Assembly (NCBI GenBank): GCA_964017195.1
Contig: OZ024892.1
Location: 14,974,071 to 15,038,070, forward strand
Length of the DNA: 64,000 nt
Direction of reading: 5' to 3'
From: Siderastrea radians
Lineage: Eukaryota; Cnidaria; Anthozoa; Scleractinia; Rhizangiidae
Part shown: positions 63,301 through 64,000 of the stretch, one piece after another
Layout of the letters: every line of letters begins with the position of its first letter
Numbering within the stretch: position 1 is the stretch's first letter
The notes under the pieces: generated by a model
Told to the model about the DNA's origin: nothing
Databases searched by the model: none
The model's input: only the letters and a program-made list of their open reading frames with translations
Translations under genes and position numbers: made by a program

Positions 63301-64000
63301 ATCTTTGTACTTTCAACTTTAACTGAATGTAAGAATTTATCTAAGGAAAGGCCAGTAAACTGAGGATTTTGAATGATACTTTTAATTTGGAGAAAGCTGT
63401 TTATGAAAAGAAAGATTGCAACACGTTTGATTTTGGTTGACAATGCATTGCCCCAAGCCAGCATTTACAAGTATTGAGACAAAAAAGCTTTATAAATAGC
63501 AACACAAACATTAATTTGATTCTAGTCTATTTGTAAACTAAACACTTGCTCACATGAAACAATTGTCTTGTCATGACTGTTTAGGCATGCCAACACCACA
63601 CATGCCCAGCTGCTTTCAATTATTACATACATGTAATCATACACTGAAACTGAAGGCACTAATGTTCAGCCCAAAACATGAAAGTGAAATTAATAAACTA
63701 ACCATTGCCTATGTTAAATACATGTATTGACAAAACTATTACTCACTTATAAATAAATTAATAATAGAATGAAAAGTAATTCCATGGACACCAAAATGGC
63801 TTAAAAAATGCTTGCTCAGAATGGCATCAATTTTGGCATAAAGACTTGTTTTTGGGTCAAAAGTTGCACAAAAGCATTTTTCAAAAAAACTTCCCCTTGA
63901 TGTTGCCTATCTCCACTTTTCCTAGCGACTCAAATGAAGCATACCAATTAAATGCATATTCCACCAATAGAGATCAACCAACTAATGTAAGTCAAAGTAG
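60394..64000. other. MTIF2 3' flank and intergenic DNA
   Basis: No coding exon recognised. A G14 homopolymer lies at about 61267-61280, and the last 2 kb is strongly AT-rich. Complementary AATAAA words (TTTATT, e.g. 61672) would allow a convergent gene's long 3' UTR, but no exon of such a gene is visible. Confidence 0.45.
60850..60855 (+). terminator. Candidate polyadenylation signal of MTIF2
   Basis: AATAAA about 460 bp after the stop codon (TAG 60391-60393). The AT-rich stretch before it (an AATATAAA at about 60473) offers a weaker, nearer alternative. Confidence 0.35.

Overview
This is eukaryotic nuclear DNA from an invertebrate animal. The coding sequence is in short exons (50-340 nt) with GT-AG introns, and most of the window is introns and intergenic DNA full of short non-autonomous transposons. 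The AT-rich composition and the repeat families (tRNA-derived SINEs, G-run TIR elements, TTAA elements) fit an anthozoan cnidarian (coral or sea anemone). That placement is inference; no species can be named from the sequence alone.

Layout. (1) 1-2690: upstream DNA without a recognised gene. (2) 2853-21263 (+): a complete MSK-type (RPS6KA5/RPS6KA4) tandem kinase in 17 coding exons, predicted 757 aa, with all catalytic and phosphorylation-site motifs in place. Its introns hold a SINE, an inverted SINE pair, a 3-copy fold-back MITE family, and in intron 13 a nested set of TIR elements. (3) 21264-27480: 3' flank and intergenic DNA with a perfect 22-bp hairpin and three MITEs. (4) 27482-27982 (-): an intronless PRORSD1/ProX-type aminoacyl-tRNA editing protein (166 aa). 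(5) 28075-38258: a repeat island. It holds a ~3.2-kb array of a 20-bp minisatellite (about 159 units), a second shorter array of the same unit in inverted orientation, matching outer leader sequences, and between them a broken OTU-protease/CXC cysteine-rich gene and a broken Penelope-like GIY-YIG endonuclease fragment. (6) 38795-60393 (+): a mitochondrial translation initiation factor 2 gene (MTIF2) in about 18 exons with all five G motifs. Its introns hold a tandem array of a hairpin-bearing ~210-bp unit, a piggyBac element with perfect TIRs, TTAA target duplications and one frameshift, a head-to-tail SINE dimer in a single 15-bp target duplication, several MITEs and a 41-bp minisatellite. 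(7) 60394-64000: 3' flank, AT-rich, no gene recognised.

The three intact genes look unrelated in pathway, apart from two being translation-related: MTIF2 loads the initiator tRNA in mitochondria, and PRORSD1 clears mischarged Ala-tRNA(Pro). MSK is a nuclear kinase downstream of ERK/p38. Splice sites were assigned by eye from GT/AG signals, reading-frame phase and family conservation. Every exon join in both spliced genes keeps the frame. The first MTIF2 exon is the least certain.
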